Assembly: GCA_900548275.1 (NCBI GenBank)
Contig: URJY01000002.1
Coordinates: 124,001 to 188,000 of the forward strand
DNA from: an uncultured Opitutales bacterium
GTDB lineage: Bacteria; Verrucomicrobiota; Verrucomicrobiia; Opitutales; Intestinicryptomonadaceae
DNA: 64,000 bases
Direction: 5' to 3'
Numbering within the stretch: position 1 is the stretch's first letter; each line of letters opens with the position of its first letter. This document shows positions 1 to 8,183 of this stretch, one piece after another. The translations under genes were made by a program, and so were the position numbers. The notes beneath the pieces are model-generated. The model was not told the origin of the DNA. It searched no databases and was given only the letters and a program-made list of their open reading frames with translations.

Positions 1-1
1 C

Positions 2-154
2 GCCGAGAGCTCGCTGTTTATCGACGACAATTCGGCGAACATCGAGGCGGCAAAAAAACTGGGGTTCAAAACCGTTCTCTTCGTCGACATCGAAAACGCA
101 TCGCGTCGGGTTTACGAGTTAATCGGCGGGAAAATCCGAACATCGCGAGCCTGA
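2..154 (+). CDS. HAD-superfamily hydrolase, C-terminal fragment
   Basis: This is the last 50 codons of a gene that begins before the window; the frame opens at base 2 and stops with TGA at 152-154. The visible peptide contains FIDDNSANIEAAKKLGF, the classic motif IV region of haloacid dehalogenase phosphatases of the YihX / epoxide-hydrolase N-domain type. In that motif the paired aspartates bind the Mg ion and the following NxxNxxAA helix packs against the active site. After it comes a hydrophobic strand (TVLFVD) and a short tail, as expected at the end of the Rossmann-like core. The substrate cannot be judged because the DxDxT motif and cap are outside the window. Confidence 0.8.
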   Translation, partial: AESSLFIDDNSANIEAAKKLGFKTVLFVDIENASRRVYELIGGKIRTSRA

Positions 155-310
155 AACAATTTCCGATATAGCTTGCGCGTACCTGTGAAAGCCGCAGCCC
201 ATTCCGACGCGAAAACTTTGTTCCGCTTCGGGGCGACGCGCATTGCGCTTTCGGCGTTTGTCCGTTCCGCAAAGAAACGATTCCGAAACTTCGCCCCCGT
301 AAAGCGCGCA

Positions 311-346
311 AAAAAAACGCCCCGAACCTTTCGATTCGGGACGTTT
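311..346 (-). terminator. Rho-independent terminator of the Gfo/Idh/MocA gene
   Basis: On the minus strand an AAACG(T)CCCGAA / TTCGGG(G)CGTTT stem with an 8-nt loop is followed by a run of T residues (the A-run at 311-317). It lies about 60 nt past the stop of the oxidoreductase gene, in the correct orientation to end it. The rest of the gap 155-406 shows nothing else clear. Confidence 0.75.
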
Positions 347-406
347 CCGCCGCGCGTTCCGCCGTCCGAAACGGAGGGCGAAACCGCGGTAAAAATCTGC
401 AATCCG

Positions 407-1594
407 TTAGCTGAGCTTGACGGGTTCCCACGCGCCTTCTTTTGCGTTGCTCTTGATGGACGCATCGACAAAAGCCAAGCCCATTCTGCCGTCGAGAACG
501 GTTGCATAGCGTGTGTGTTCGTACGAGAAGGGCTTGCCTTCCTTCCACGCGCGGATGTCCTTTTCGAACTCGCGGTGCAGACGCGCGTAGGCGTCGTGGA
601 AGCCTTCGGGGTGTCCCGACGGAATGCGCGGTTCTTTGAGAAGCCATTCGGGAACGTCGCCGAGGAAGCCGTCGTTGGGCTGTACGTCGCCGCGCCAGTA
701 TACGCGGTCGGGCTGGCCCGCAAGCATAATGACGACCTTTTCGGGTTCTTCCTGACGCCACACGAGCGTGCCCTTTGTGCCCGCAACTTCGATTGCCATA
801 TCGTTCTTATGACCGATGCAAACCTGCGAAGCTCTGACCATACCCTTGCCGCCGTTGGAAAGTTCGCAATAGACGGTTGCGTGGTCGTCGAGCAGACGGC
901 TCTTTACGAAAGTTTCGAAGTGCGCCGAGACGCGTGTTACGTCGAGACCCGTTACGAAGCGCAACTGCATAAGTGCGTGAGTGCCGATGTCGCCGCAGCA
1001 GAGCGAGCCGCCCGAACGCTTGGGGTCGGTGCGCCAGTCCGCGCCGCCTTCGCCGCCCTGCTTTTCAATCTGCTTGGCAAGCCAGCCCTGAATGTACGAA
1101 GAATCGACCCAGCGGATGTCGCCGAGCAGACCGCTCGTTACAACGAAGCGCGAGAACCACGACGACCAGTGTCCGAGGTATGTGTGCGCAACCGCAAACG
1201 GCAAGCCCTTTGCCGTAGCCGCCGCCACGAGCGCGTCCGCCTGTTCGAGATTGATTGTAAGGGGCTTTTCGCACATCACGGGAATGCCCGCTTCGATTGC
1301 CTTCATCGCGGGGTCGAAGTGCACGAAATTGGGAGTTACGATGAGAACGTAGTCGAGACGCTGGTCTTCGGGCAGGTTCTTCTGGTCTTCAATCATTTCG
1401 ACGTACGACGGATAGCCCTTGATGGGATACGGCCAGTTTTCGGCTTCCTTCATCGCCACTTCGGGATTCGGATGGAGAGCCGCAGCGACAACCCTGCGCG
1501 TGCCGTCCGAGAAAATTGCCTTTTGGTGGGGCTGGGCGATGAATGCGCCGCAACCGCCGCCGATGAGTCCCACATTGAGAGGTCTTTTCGACAT
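407..1594 (-). CDS. Gfo/Idh/MocA family NAD(P)-dependent oxidoreductase
   Basis: A 395-residue protein with an N-terminal Rossmann fold (LNVGLIGGGCGAFI, residues 6-19, nucleotide-binding glycine motif). The family signature CEKPLT follows at about 108-113, whose lysine is the usual catalytic residue, and GDIGTHALMQL at 201-211 supplies the histidine that normally acts with it. Length and domain order are typical of sugar, inositol or glycoside dehydrogenases, and the Ala-Val-Ala-His-Thr-Tyr segment after the signature is common in this family. The gene stands alone: the next gene upstream on the same strand ends 172 nt away, and a terminator follows. AGGA lies 9 nt before the ATG. Substrate unknown; in saccharolytic Verrucomicrobiota many such paralogues act on sugar derivatives. 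Confidence 0.9.
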   Translation of the reverse strand: MSKRPLNVGLIGGGCGAFIAQPHQKAIFSDGTRRVVAAALHPNPEVAMKEAENWPYPIKGYPSYVEMIEDQKNLPEDQRLDYVLIVTPNFVHFDPAMKAIEAGIPVMCEKPLTINLEQADALVAAATAKGLPFAVAHTYLGHWSSWFSRFVVTSGLLGDIRWVDSSYIQGWLAKQIEKQGGEGGADWRTDPKRSGGSLCCGDIGTHALMQLRFVTGLDVTRVSAHFETFVKSRLLDDHATVYCELSNGGKGMVRASQVCIGHKNDMAIEVAGTKGTLVWRQEEPEKVVIMLAGQPDRVYWRGDVQPNDGFLGDVPEWLLKEPRIPSGHPEGFHDAYARLHREFEKDIRAWKEGKPFSYEHTRYATVLDGRMGLAFVDASIKSNAKEGAWEPVKLS

Positions 1595-1694
1595 AGTATA
1601 ATCCTTTTTTTGTTTGATAAAATCGCGCCGTGCATGTCCGACGGGAACGCTGCAAAACGAACTCCCCGAAACTGCGCTATCGGCGTTTTACAGT

Positions 1695-1729
1695 GTTGAA
1701 AGATTACAGACGCGCCGCGCTCTTTCAAC
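1695..1729. repeat. 9-bp inverted repeat upstream of the oxidoreductase gene
   Basis: GTTGAAAGA at 1695-1703 and TCTTTCAAC at 1721-1729 are perfect reverse complements separated by 17 nt. The site lies about 100 nt upstream of the oxidoreductase start and about 40 nt past the eutC stop. It could be an operator or a weak hairpin. Read on the plus strand, a T-run follows at 1732-1738, but no plus-strand gene leads into it. Confidence 0.35.
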
Positions 1730-1766
1730 CATTTTTTTGAAACATTTGCGGGACGGCTGAGAAAAA

Positions 1767-2618
1767 TCAGTCGGAGGCGGCCGAATCGGGAAGAACTGCG
1801 GCGGACTCAATTTCCGACATCGGGATGTCGTCCTTGAGCAACGTTCCGCTTACCGAGCGTTTGCGTGACTCCTCCAGAAGTATCGAAAGTTTTTTCGCCG
1901 CCGCCGCGATGGGGAAGCCACTCGGGCGTATGTTCGAAACGCAGTTTCTGTCGGATTCGACGCTCGCCCATTTTGCGCGGTACGTGAAATACGCGCTTAA
2001 GCTGTCGGGCGAGGCAAGACCGGGGCGTTCGCCCACGAGAATTATAGTGTGCCGCGCGTGTAGGGTTTCGTTGATGTCGTCCTGAATTTTGACGCGCGCG
2101 TACGGCACTACGATTATCGGATACGCATTCCAGTTTTCCTTGGGCAGGCTTTCGAGAAGCGCGGCGGCGAGCGGCACGGAATGCGCATTTGCGGCGGTCG
2201 CGGAAAGCCCGTCGGAAATCACTATCGCGAAATCGCGCCGCCCCCATTTTTCGGCGAGTTCCGAAAGTTTTTTGCGCGAGTCTTCGCAAAGCCTGCGCCC
2301 CGCATCGGGATTCATCAGATAGGTGCGCTTGTCGGAAACGAGCGTGCGCAAAACAGTGCTTTCGAGTCCACATGCGGCGAGCTTTTCGGCGATTTTCTCG
2401 GGCGAAAACGCCGCGTGCACGGCGTCGCGCGCCCGTGCGTGCGCCAGTCGAAAGTCGAGCACCGACGGCGTGCGCTGGCTGCCTCCCGTGCGCCCGATAC
2501 CTATCCGCGCCGACGTGAACTTTTGCAGCCCCGCCCACGGGTCGGCACCGCCCACGGCGTTCGGAAGCGAATTTGCGCGCACGGCAATCTCGGAAATTTC
2601 AGTCGATTGACGATTCAT
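1767..2618 (-). CDS. eutC: Ethanolamine ammonia-lyase small (beta) subunit
   Basis: A 283-residue EutC. With EutB it forms the adenosylcobalamin-dependent lyase that splits ethanolamine to acetaldehyde and ammonia in the cytoplasm. Recognisable EutC stretches are the basic, serine/threonine-rich N-terminal region (SARIGIGRTGG, about 37-47) followed by TPSVLDFRLAHARARDAVH, then VISDGLSATA, and the strongly conserved ILVGERPGLASPDSLSAYFTY near residue 195. The start overlaps the end of eutB by 20 nt, so the two are translationally coupled, as expected for obligate partners. Last gene of the six-gene TRAP/eut operon. No EutA reactivase or shell protein is nearby. Confidence 0.93.
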   Translation of the reverse strand: MNRQSTEISEIAVRANSLPNAVGGADPWAGLQKFTSARIGIGRTGGSQRTPSVLDFRLAHARARDAVHAAFSPEKIAEKLAACGLESTVLRTLVSDKRTYLMNPDAGRRLCEDSRKKLSELAEKWGRRDFAIVISDGLSATAANAHSVPLAAALLESLPKENWNAYPIIVVPYARVKIQDDINETLHARHTIILVGERPGLASPDSLSAYFTYRAKWASVESDRNCVSNIRPSGFPIAAAAKKLSILLEESRKRSVSGTLLKDDIPMSEIESAAVLPDSAASD

Positions 2619-3990
2619 AGCTTGTCAAAAATTTGTTGTTGCGCCCCGCGGGCAAAAGTTTGTTGCCCTTGAAAATCTCCATTTTTTCGAGCCACGCCTC
2701 GAACTCGGGCGCGGGACGAAGCCCGAAGAGTTGGCGGGCGTAGAGTACGTCGTGGAACGATGTAGTCTGGTAGCCGAGCATAATGTCGTCGCAGCCGGGG
2801 ATGCCCATTATGTAGTTCAAGCCCGCCGCGGCAAGGAGAGTGAGCAGATTGTCCATATCGTTCTGGTCCGCCTCGGCGTGGTTTGTGTAGCAGATGTCGC
2901 ATCCCATCGGAAGCCCCAAGAGCTTCGCGCAGAAGTGGTCTTCCAGTCCCGCGCGGATAATCTGCTTGCCGTCGTACAAGTACTCGGGCCCGATAAACCC
3001 GACTACCGTATTTACAAGCAGCGGCTCGAATTTCCGCGCAACCGCGTAGGCGCGCGCCTCGCACGTCTGCATATCGACATCCCAGTTGCCCTCGGCGGAA
3101 AGCGCAGTGCCCTGCCCCGTTTCGAAATACATCACGTTGTCGCCAACAGTGCCCCTGTGCAGCGACAGAGCCGCCTCGCGCGCCTCGCCGATGAGGGCGA
3201 GGTTTATGCCGAAGTTTTTGTTGGCAATCTCCGTGCCCGCAATCGACTGGAACACCAAATCGACGGGCGCGCCACGCTCCATCGCGGTTATCGCGTTCGT
3301 GATGTGCGAGAGCACGCACGACTGCGTTGGGATTTCGTAGCGGTGCACGAGTTCGTCGATTAGCTTGAGGATTTCGGTCATCGCGGGGACGCTGTCGGTT
3401 GCGGGGTTTATGCCTATCACCGCGTCGCCGCAGCCGTACATCAGACCGTCGAGAATCGACGCTGCGACCGCGCGGAGGTCGTCCGACGGGTCGTTGGGCT
3501 GCAGACGCGACGAAAACCTGCCCTTCAAGCCGAGCGTGTTTCTGAAGCACGTTATCACCCTGCGCTTGGAGGCAACCAATATCAAATCCTGATTGCCCAT
3601 AATTTTCGACACGGCGGCGACCATTTCGGGGGTAAGCCCCCAAGTCAGCTTTTCGAGAACTTCGCCGTCGGTCTCGTAGCGCAAAAGCCAGTCGCGGAAC
3701 TCGCCCACGGTCAGTGACGAGACGGGCGCAAACGCGTCGGCGTCGTGCGAATCCAGAATCAGCCGCGTTATTTCGTCCTCTTCGTACGGAATGAGCGGCT
3801 CTTCGAGAAACGCGGAAAGCGGAACGTCGGCAAGGCACATCTGCGCGGCGACGCGCTCCTGATAGTCGGCGGCGGCAATCCCCGCAAGAACGTCCCCCGA
3901 ACGCTCGGGGGACGCCTTCGCCATCACTTCCTTGAGCGAGCGGAAATTGTACGTCTTTCCGCCCGCACACACTCTGTATGACTTTTTCAT
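2599..3990 (-). CDS. eutB: Ethanolamine ammonia-lyase large (alpha) subunit
   Basis: A 463-residue EutB, the catalytic TIM-barrel subunit. Diagnostic segments are RLQPNDPSDD (residues about 160-170), CGDAVIGINPATDS, FQSIAGTE, YFETGQGTALSA, and the long GFIGPEYLYDGKQIIRAGLEDHF block lining the substrate/cobalamin pocket. The open frame extends to 4041, but the ATG at 3988-3990 (MKKSYRV) is chosen because it matches the usual EutB start and lies just after the dctM stop at 4001. The gene follows dctM by 10 nt and overlaps eutC by 20 nt. Requires adenosylcobalamin; no cobalamin riboswitch is visible upstream in the operon. Confidence 0.95.
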   Translation of the reverse strand: MKKSYRVCAGGKTYNFRSLKEVMAKASPERSGDVLAGIAAADYQERVAAQMCLADVPLSAFLEEPLIPYEEDEITRLILDSHDADAFAPVSSLTVGEFRDWLLRYETDGEVLEKLTWGLTPEMVAAVSKIMGNQDLILVASKRRVITCFRNTLGLKGRFSSRLQPNDPSDDLRAVAASILDGLMYGCGDAVIGINPATDSVPAMTEILKLIDELVHRYEIPTQSCVLSHITNAITAMERGAPVDLVFQSIAGTEIANKNFGINLALIGEAREAALSLHRGTVGDNVMYFETGQGTALSAEGNWDVDMQTCEARAYAVARKFEPLLVNTVVGFIGPEYLYDGKQIIRAGLEDHFCAKLLGLPMGCDICYTNHAEADQNDMDNLLTLLAAAGLNYIMGIPGCDDIMLGYQTTSFHDVLYARQLFGLRPAPEFEAWLEKMEIFKGNKLLPAGRNNKFLTSYESSID

Positions 3991-4000
3991 CTCAAACAGA

Positions 4001-5332
4001 CTACAACTTTGTATTGAAAAGCGACGGTATCCACAGCGCAATCTCGGGGAATATCATAATCAGAACCAACGCCAGCAACATCAGTCCGACGAACGGGATA
4101 ATCGAAGCGTAGATATCGCGGATTGTGATACTCTTTGGCGACATCGCGCGCATAAGGAACAGATTGTATCCGAACGGCGGCGTAATGTACGCTATTTGGC
4201 AGGTGATTGTGTAGAGAATGCCGAACCAAATGGGATTGAAGCCGAGCTTTACCACAAGCGGAATGTAGAGCGGCGCGACAATCACGAGCATTGCGGTGTC
4301 GTCGAGGAAAATCCCGAGAACGACAAACGACAGTTGCATAAGCAGCAGCACTTGCCACGGCGACAGCCCCCAGTCGTTGAGGAACAAGCCCTCGAGCGCG
4401 CGAACCGCGCCGAGCCCGTCGAAGACCGCCGCAAACGCCAGAGCCGCCATCATAACCCACATAAACATTGCGGAGTTGTCGAGCGTCTCGCGCAGAATCT
4501 TCTTGAAGATGTCCCAAGTGAGTCTGCGCCTGCACAACGCCACTATGAACGCGGCGAACGCGCCGAACGCCGAACTTTCCACAAGGCTCGTAAATCCGAA
4601 GAAGAACGAACCGATTACCGAGAATATCAGAAGCAGCGGAATAATGCCCGCGCTCAAAACCCTCAGCTTTTCCTTCGTCGAAAAGTTGCGCTCCTCCTTC
4701 GGGAGAATCGGGCCCATCTTCGGATTGAGATGGCAGCGTATCAGAATGTAGGCAAGAAACAGAGCCGTCATCAGCAGACCGGGGCCGATGCCTGCAAGCC
4801 ACAGTTGGCTTACGGGTTGGCGGGCAATCATTCCGTACAACACAAGCACGATACTCGGCGGGATGAGAATGCCGAGCGAACTGCCCGCCTGAATCAAGCC
4901 GCTAATCATGCGCTTGTCGTAGTTGCGCTTCAGAAGCTCGGGCAGCGCAACGCTGCAGCCGATTGCCATGCCCGCAACGCTCAAGCCGTTCATGCACGAA
5001 ATCAGAACCATCACGAAAAGCGTTCCGACCGCAAGCCCGCCCCTGAGCGAACCCATCCAGACGTGGAACATGTAATACATATCGTTCGCGATGCCCGATT
5101 CCGAAAGCATAAAGCCCATAAATACGAACATCGGCAGCGTCAACATCGGATACCAGTTAAACAGCTTGATTGCCGCGTTGAAGCCTATCGCCGTGCTTCC
5201 GTCGCCCCACAGGAGCAGACCCGCCGCGACGCCCACAAAGCCCATCGCCGCAAACACCCTTTGCCCCGTCAGCATAAGGAGCATAAGAGTTGAAAACATC
5301 AGCAAAATCACAATTTCGGGAGAGAGACTCAT
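4001..5332 (-). CDS. dctM: TRAP transporter large permease subunit (DctM family)
   Basis: A 443-residue, very hydrophobic protein with about a dozen predicted membrane segments, ending in the typical DctM tail (GYNLFLMRAMSPKSITIRDIYASIIPF). Glycine-rich segments such as MAIGCSVALPELLKRNYDKRMISGLIQAGSSLGILIPPSIVLVLYG (written here across residues about 120-165) are the conserved DctM core that forms the Na+-coupled translocation elevator. The start follows the dctQ stop at 5334 by a single base, so the two membrane subunits are coupled. The position directly upstream of eutBC suggests that the transporter imports the lyase substrate; that is inference from synteny. Confidence 0.93.
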   Translation of the reverse strand: MSLSPEIVILLMFSTLMLLMLTGQRVFAAMGFVGVAAGLLLWGDGSTAIGFNAAIKLFNWYPMLTLPMFVFMGFMLSESGIANDMYYMFHVWMGSLRGGLAVGTLFVMVLISCMNGLSVAGMAIGCSVALPELLKRNYDKRMISGLIQAGSSLGILIPPSIVLVLYGMIARQPVSQLWLAGIGPGLLMTALFLAYILIRCHLNPKMGPILPKEERNFSTKEKLRVLSAGIIPLLLIFSVIGSFFFGFTSLVESSAFGAFAAFIVALCRRRLTWDIFKKILRETLDNSAMFMWVMMAALAFAAVFDGLGAVRALEGLFLNDWGLSPWQVLLLMQLSFVVLGIFLDDTAMLVIVAPLYIPLVVKLGFNPIWFGILYTITCQIAYITPPFGYNLFLMRAMSPKSITIRDIYASIIPFVGLMLLALVLIMIFPEIALWIPSLFNTKL

Positions 5333-5333
5333 A

Positions 5334-5930
5334 TCAATACTTCCTTCCTATAGCCCTGCAAAAGTCCTTCAGCAATTCGGCGACGGCTTGCAGGAACATC
5401 AACGCCATGCCTACTGTCATCGTTATCTTGACGGGAGCCATAGGCGGCTTCCATACGCTGTGATTGCGTTGGTCGAACTCGAGCGCGAACATCGAGCTGT
5501 CCCAACCGCCCTTTATCATTATGTAGAGGTAGAAGAGCAGGAAAAACACGGTGAACAAATCAACCATTGCCTTTGTGCGCGCCTTCCAACGTTCGTAAAC
5601 GAAGTCCATGCGCACGTGTATTCCGTGCTTCAGACTGCTTGCGCCTCCCAAAATGTAGTACGCAGCCATCGTAAACTGCGACATTTCCATAACCCATATC
5701 ACGGGGCGGTGTATTGCATTTGTAAATATCGAATACAGCAACATCGCCATTATCGCCAAAAGCAGATACATCGCGCCCTCTCCGACGAATTCGCTCAGCT
5801 TGCCGACATAGCGTATGTAAAGGCGGATGAGCTTCATCATCGGAGCTCCCGTGTTCTCCTTTACCTTGTGCCAGTCGACCGTATCGAGCCAATCGTCGAG
5901 ATCGTCGAATCTCGTTCTCCTTATAATCAT
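5334..5930 (-). CDS. dctQ: TRAP transporter small permease subunit (DctQ family)
   Basis: A 198-residue protein with four hydrophobic segments (about 52-75, 85-108, 130-155, 170-190), the usual layout for DctQ. The N-terminal cytoplasmic arm is longer than average (about 45 residues, MIIRRTRFDDLDDWLDTVDWHK). Internal LLYSIFTNAIHRPVIWVMEMSQ resembles the conserved DctQ TM1-TM2 region with the acidic residue. It lies between the binding protein and the large permease, and an 88-nt gap with a strong hairpin separates it from dctP. Confidence 0.88.
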   Translation of the reverse strand: MIIRRTRFDDLDDWLDTVDWHKVKENTGAPMMKLIRLYIRYVGKLSEFVGEGAMYLLLAIMAMLLYSIFTNAIHRPVIWVMEMSQFTMAAYYILGGASSLKHGIHVRMDFVYERWKARTKAMVDLFTVFFLLFYLYIMIKGGWDSSMFALEFDQRNHSVWKPPMAPVKITMTVGMALMFLQAVAELLKDFCRAIGRKY

Positions 5931-5965
5931 AGCGTGTAAAAAATTGAAGTTTACGACGTGCCGAA

Positions 5966-5994
5966 GCGTTCCCGCAATGCACCTGCGGGAACGC
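5966..5994 (-). other. Perfect 10-bp hairpin in the dctP-dctQ gap
   Basis: GCGTTCCCGC (5966-5975) and GCGGGAACGC (5985-5994) form a perfect 10-bp stem with a 9-nt loop, and flanking CGAA/TTCG can extend it. There is no T-run after it on the minus strand. It therefore looks like an mRNA-stabilising or partial-attenuation hairpin that raises binding-protein mRNA over the permease mRNA, an arrangement known from other binding-protein operons. Confidence 0.6.
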
Positions 5995-6018
5995 GTTCGG
6001 GTTCGAACAAAAAGCGGT

Positions 6019-7101
6019 TTATCTGTAGGGAGAGCCCGCCTTTTCCATCATCGCATTGTAGTCGCGGAAAATCTTGACCACTTGCTTTTGGCGCGGCGTG
6101 CCCTTTGCGACAACCTCGTCCCAGAACTTCAGCGCGCCGTCTTCTATCGACTTCCACTCCTCCGCGGGAATCGTCGTGAGCTTGAGCTTGCCGCCGTTGA
6201 CGCGCAGGTTCGCCTCGCCCGCCCAGTACCAGTATTGGCGGTAGTAGTGCGACGAATCCATACAGAGCTTGAACAGCTCCTGCAGGTGCGGAGGCACTTT
6301 CGCCCAAGACTTGCTGTTGGCGACAAACGAGCCTATCCACGCGCCCGAAATATTGTTCGTAAGAAAATACTTCGTGGCGTTAGCCCAACCGACCGTGTAC
6401 GCCTCGGTGATGCCGCACCACACAACGCCGTCGAGCTCGCCCGTGCGCAACGCCATTTCGATGTCCTCGACTGGAATCGTTACGGGAACTATTCCGAAGC
6501 GCGACAGGAATCTGCCCGCCGTCGGGAACGTGTAAAGCTTTTTGCCCTTGATGTCGGCAAGCGAGCGAATCGGGTCTTTCGTGATGAAGTTGCAGGGGTC
6601 CCACGAACCCGAGCTGAGCCACGTTACGTTCTTTACGTCGTTGTACGACTCAGCCCAGATTTTGCCCAAGCCGAACTCGTTGAAGAGCGCGGGAACGTCG
6701 AGCGAATAGCGGGTTGCGAGCGGGAAGTACGCGCTGAACGGAGCTACGTCGGCGGGCGAACCCATCGAGTCGTCGTCACTTTGCACGCAGTCGAGAGTGC
6801 CTTGTTGAAGCGCGCCGAAAAGCTCGCTCGTGGGAACGAGCTGGTCTGCGTAGTACAGCTCGATTTTCATCTCGCTGCCCGCGATTTTGTTGAACGCATC
6901 AACGGCGGGCTTGATTACGTGCGCCCCGAGCGCGGTGCTCGCATAGGTCTGTAAACGCCACCGAATGGGCTTTTTCGACGCGCCCATTACGTACGGCGCG
7001 CCGAACGCCGCAGCCGCGCCCACGCCAAGCTTTTTGAGAAAGCCCCTCTTGTTCATACGTCCGCAAGATGCGTTTGTTCCGTTTTCGATATTTTCGTTCA
7101 T
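6019..7101 (-). CDS. dctP: TRAP transporter periplasmic substrate-binding protein (DctP family)
   Basis: A 360-residue binding protein. The N-terminus has MNKRGFLKKLGVGAAAAFGAPYVMGA from residue 16, a Tat-like signal with a single arginine after a lysine, followed by ASKKPIRWRLQTY, the start of the mature domain. Domain I segments such as YYADQLVPTSELFGALQQGTLD and the late PPHLQELFKLCMD are typical DctP. At the position where DctP proteins usually show DLKGLKxRxP, with the arginine that salt-bridges a substrate carboxylate, this one reads DIKGKKLYTFP: the arginine is replaced by tyrosine. A good ribosome site (GAGAGGAC) precedes the ATG. It is preceded by the outer-membrane protein gene and followed by dctQM-eutBC. 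Confidence 0.9.
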   Translation of the reverse strand: MNENIENGTNASCGRMNKRGFLKKLGVGAAAAFGAPYVMGASKKPIRWRLQTYASTALGAHVIKPAVDAFNKIAGSEMKIELYYADQLVPTSELFGALQQGTLDCVQSDDDSMGSPADVAPFSAYFPLATRYSLDVPALFNEFGLGKIWAESYNDVKNVTWLSSGSWDPCNFITKDPIRSLADIKGKKLYTFPTAGRFLSRFGIVPVTIPVEDIEMALRTGELDGVVWCGITEAYTVGWANATKYFLTNNISGAWIGSFVANSKSWAKVPPHLQELFKLCMDSSHYYRQYWYWAGEANLRVNGGKLKLTTIPAEEWKSIEDGALKFWDEVVAKGTPRQKQVVKIFRDYNAMMEKAGSPYR

Positions 7102-7135
7102 TTTGTCGTCCTCTCTTGTTTTTTAGGAGAAATTG

Positions 7136-7954
7136 TTAGAAGCCAATGGTCGTGCCCGCGCCGAACCACAGATTGTTTTCCCTGCCGGAACGCGCGGCGA
7201 ATCCGCCGTCGGAGTCGTTGTTGCAGGCGTAGCGGACGCCCGCCGAAAAGCTCCAGTATTCGCATACCGAAACCGTCGCGCCCGCCGAGAAGCCCGCATA
7301 CGCGTAGCCGCCGCCGTCGGACATTCCGCCGCAGTAGTCGGCATAGCCGCCGAACGCGGACAAATCTACGGTGCCCCAGTTTTCGCCCAAGAGCCATTTT
7401 GTAACGGGCGCGGAATACGAAAGCCCCGCCTCTATTACCGTGCCCGAGTACGTGAAGTTGTAGAACCCGCTCACGTAGGGCGAAACCGCGAAGTCGCCGA
7501 GATATTCCGACGTATCGTAGGAAAGCGAAAGTTTAAGCTCGTTCTCGCTGACCGAACCGTCCGACGGATAGGTGTAGGCGGTGTATCCGAAATCGACGGT
7601 GAAGTTTTCAATCGTATACGTCGCGCCCGCGTAGAGGTCGTTCTCGGCGTAGCCCGCGCCGTCGGTGGAATAGCAGCCCCACCAGCCGACATACGCGCCG
7701 AACCCGCTGCCGATGTCGTACGATATGTCGACCTCCGGACTTACCACGGCTCCGGCAAGCTGTTTGCCGCGGAATATGAATTCGCTTTCGTATCCGACCG
7801 TTGCGGACGCCGAAAATTTCGAAAGGGCTTCGCCCACGGCCTGTATGTCGCCGAGCGAATTAATCTCCTTTGCGGGGGTTGAAGCGTCGGCCGCGAATAC
7901 GGACGCGACGGCGGTTGTCAATGCGCAGGTCAGTGCGGTGAGTTTTGTGTTCAT
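7136..7954 (-). CDS. Outer-membrane beta-barrel protein, TorF-like family
   Basis: A 272-residue exported protein. The ATG at 7952-7954 gives MNTKLTALTCALTTAVASVFAADA, a clean signal peptide with an AxA-type cleavage site. The mature part alternates short amphipathic strands rich in Gly, Tyr, Ser and Asp (for example VGYESEFIFRGKQ, EVDISYDIGSGFGAYVGWWG) and ends in a phenylalanine (FGAGTTIGF), the hallmark of an outer-membrane barrel recognised by BamA. The YESEFIFRG opening resembles the 'TorF family putative porin' group. It is 34 nt upstream of dctP on the same strand, so it is probably the first gene of the TRAP/eut operon and may form the outer-membrane pore for the same substrate. The open frame extends further upstream, but that part does not look coding. 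Confidence 0.8.
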   Translation of the reverse strand: MNTKLTALTCALTTAVASVFAADASTPAKEINSLGDIQAVGEALSKFSASATVGYESEFIFRGKQLAGAVVSPEVDISYDIGSGFGAYVGWWGCYSTDGAGYAENDLYAGATYTIENFTVDFGYTAYTYPSDGSVSENELKLSLSYDTSEYLGDFAVSPYVSGFYNFTYSGTVIEAGLSYSAPVTKWLLGENWGTVDLSAFGGYADYCGGMSDGGGYAYAGFSAGATVSVCEYWSFSAGVRYACNNDSDGGFAARSGRENNLWFGAGTTIGF

Positions 7955-8183
7955 AGTTCGTTTTGTCGTTTGTTGTTTGCGCCCGAGAATGTCGTCGGGT
8001 ACGCCGATGGATAAAGCAGACCGCGTGCCAATTTTTTCAAAACACACAAACAACCTGCGCCGCAACAAGTTATACAACAACACGCATTCCGCACAAAAAC
8101 CGCCGAAAACGCACGGCGACATTTTCGTATCGCCCGACGACAAATTTGTTTTTGTAATCGCGCAGACTGTCGATACTTCGATT
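7955..8183. promoter_or_regulatory. Divergent promoter region between the TRAP/eut operon and enolase
   Basis: A 229-nt gap between divergent starts. On the minus strand a TATAAC -10-like box lies at about 8068-8073, with a poor TTTGTG about 17 nt upstream. On the plus strand a GATACT box lies close to the enolase ATG with no convincing -35. Both assignments are weak. No riboswitch or clear operator is seen. Confidence 0.3.

Noticed and set aside
173..1699. 508-codon plus-strand open frame
   Set aside because: Antisense to the well-supported oxidoreductase gene; composition is a mirror of GC-biased codons and shows no domain.
3932..5293. 453-codon plus-strand frame rich in His, Gln, Arg
   Set aside because: Antisense shadow of dctM; low-complexity residues typical of reverse-complemented hydrophobic codons.
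7955..8183. Cobalamin riboswitch for the B12-dependent lyase operon
   Set aside because: No B12-box or suitable fold could be seen in the leader.
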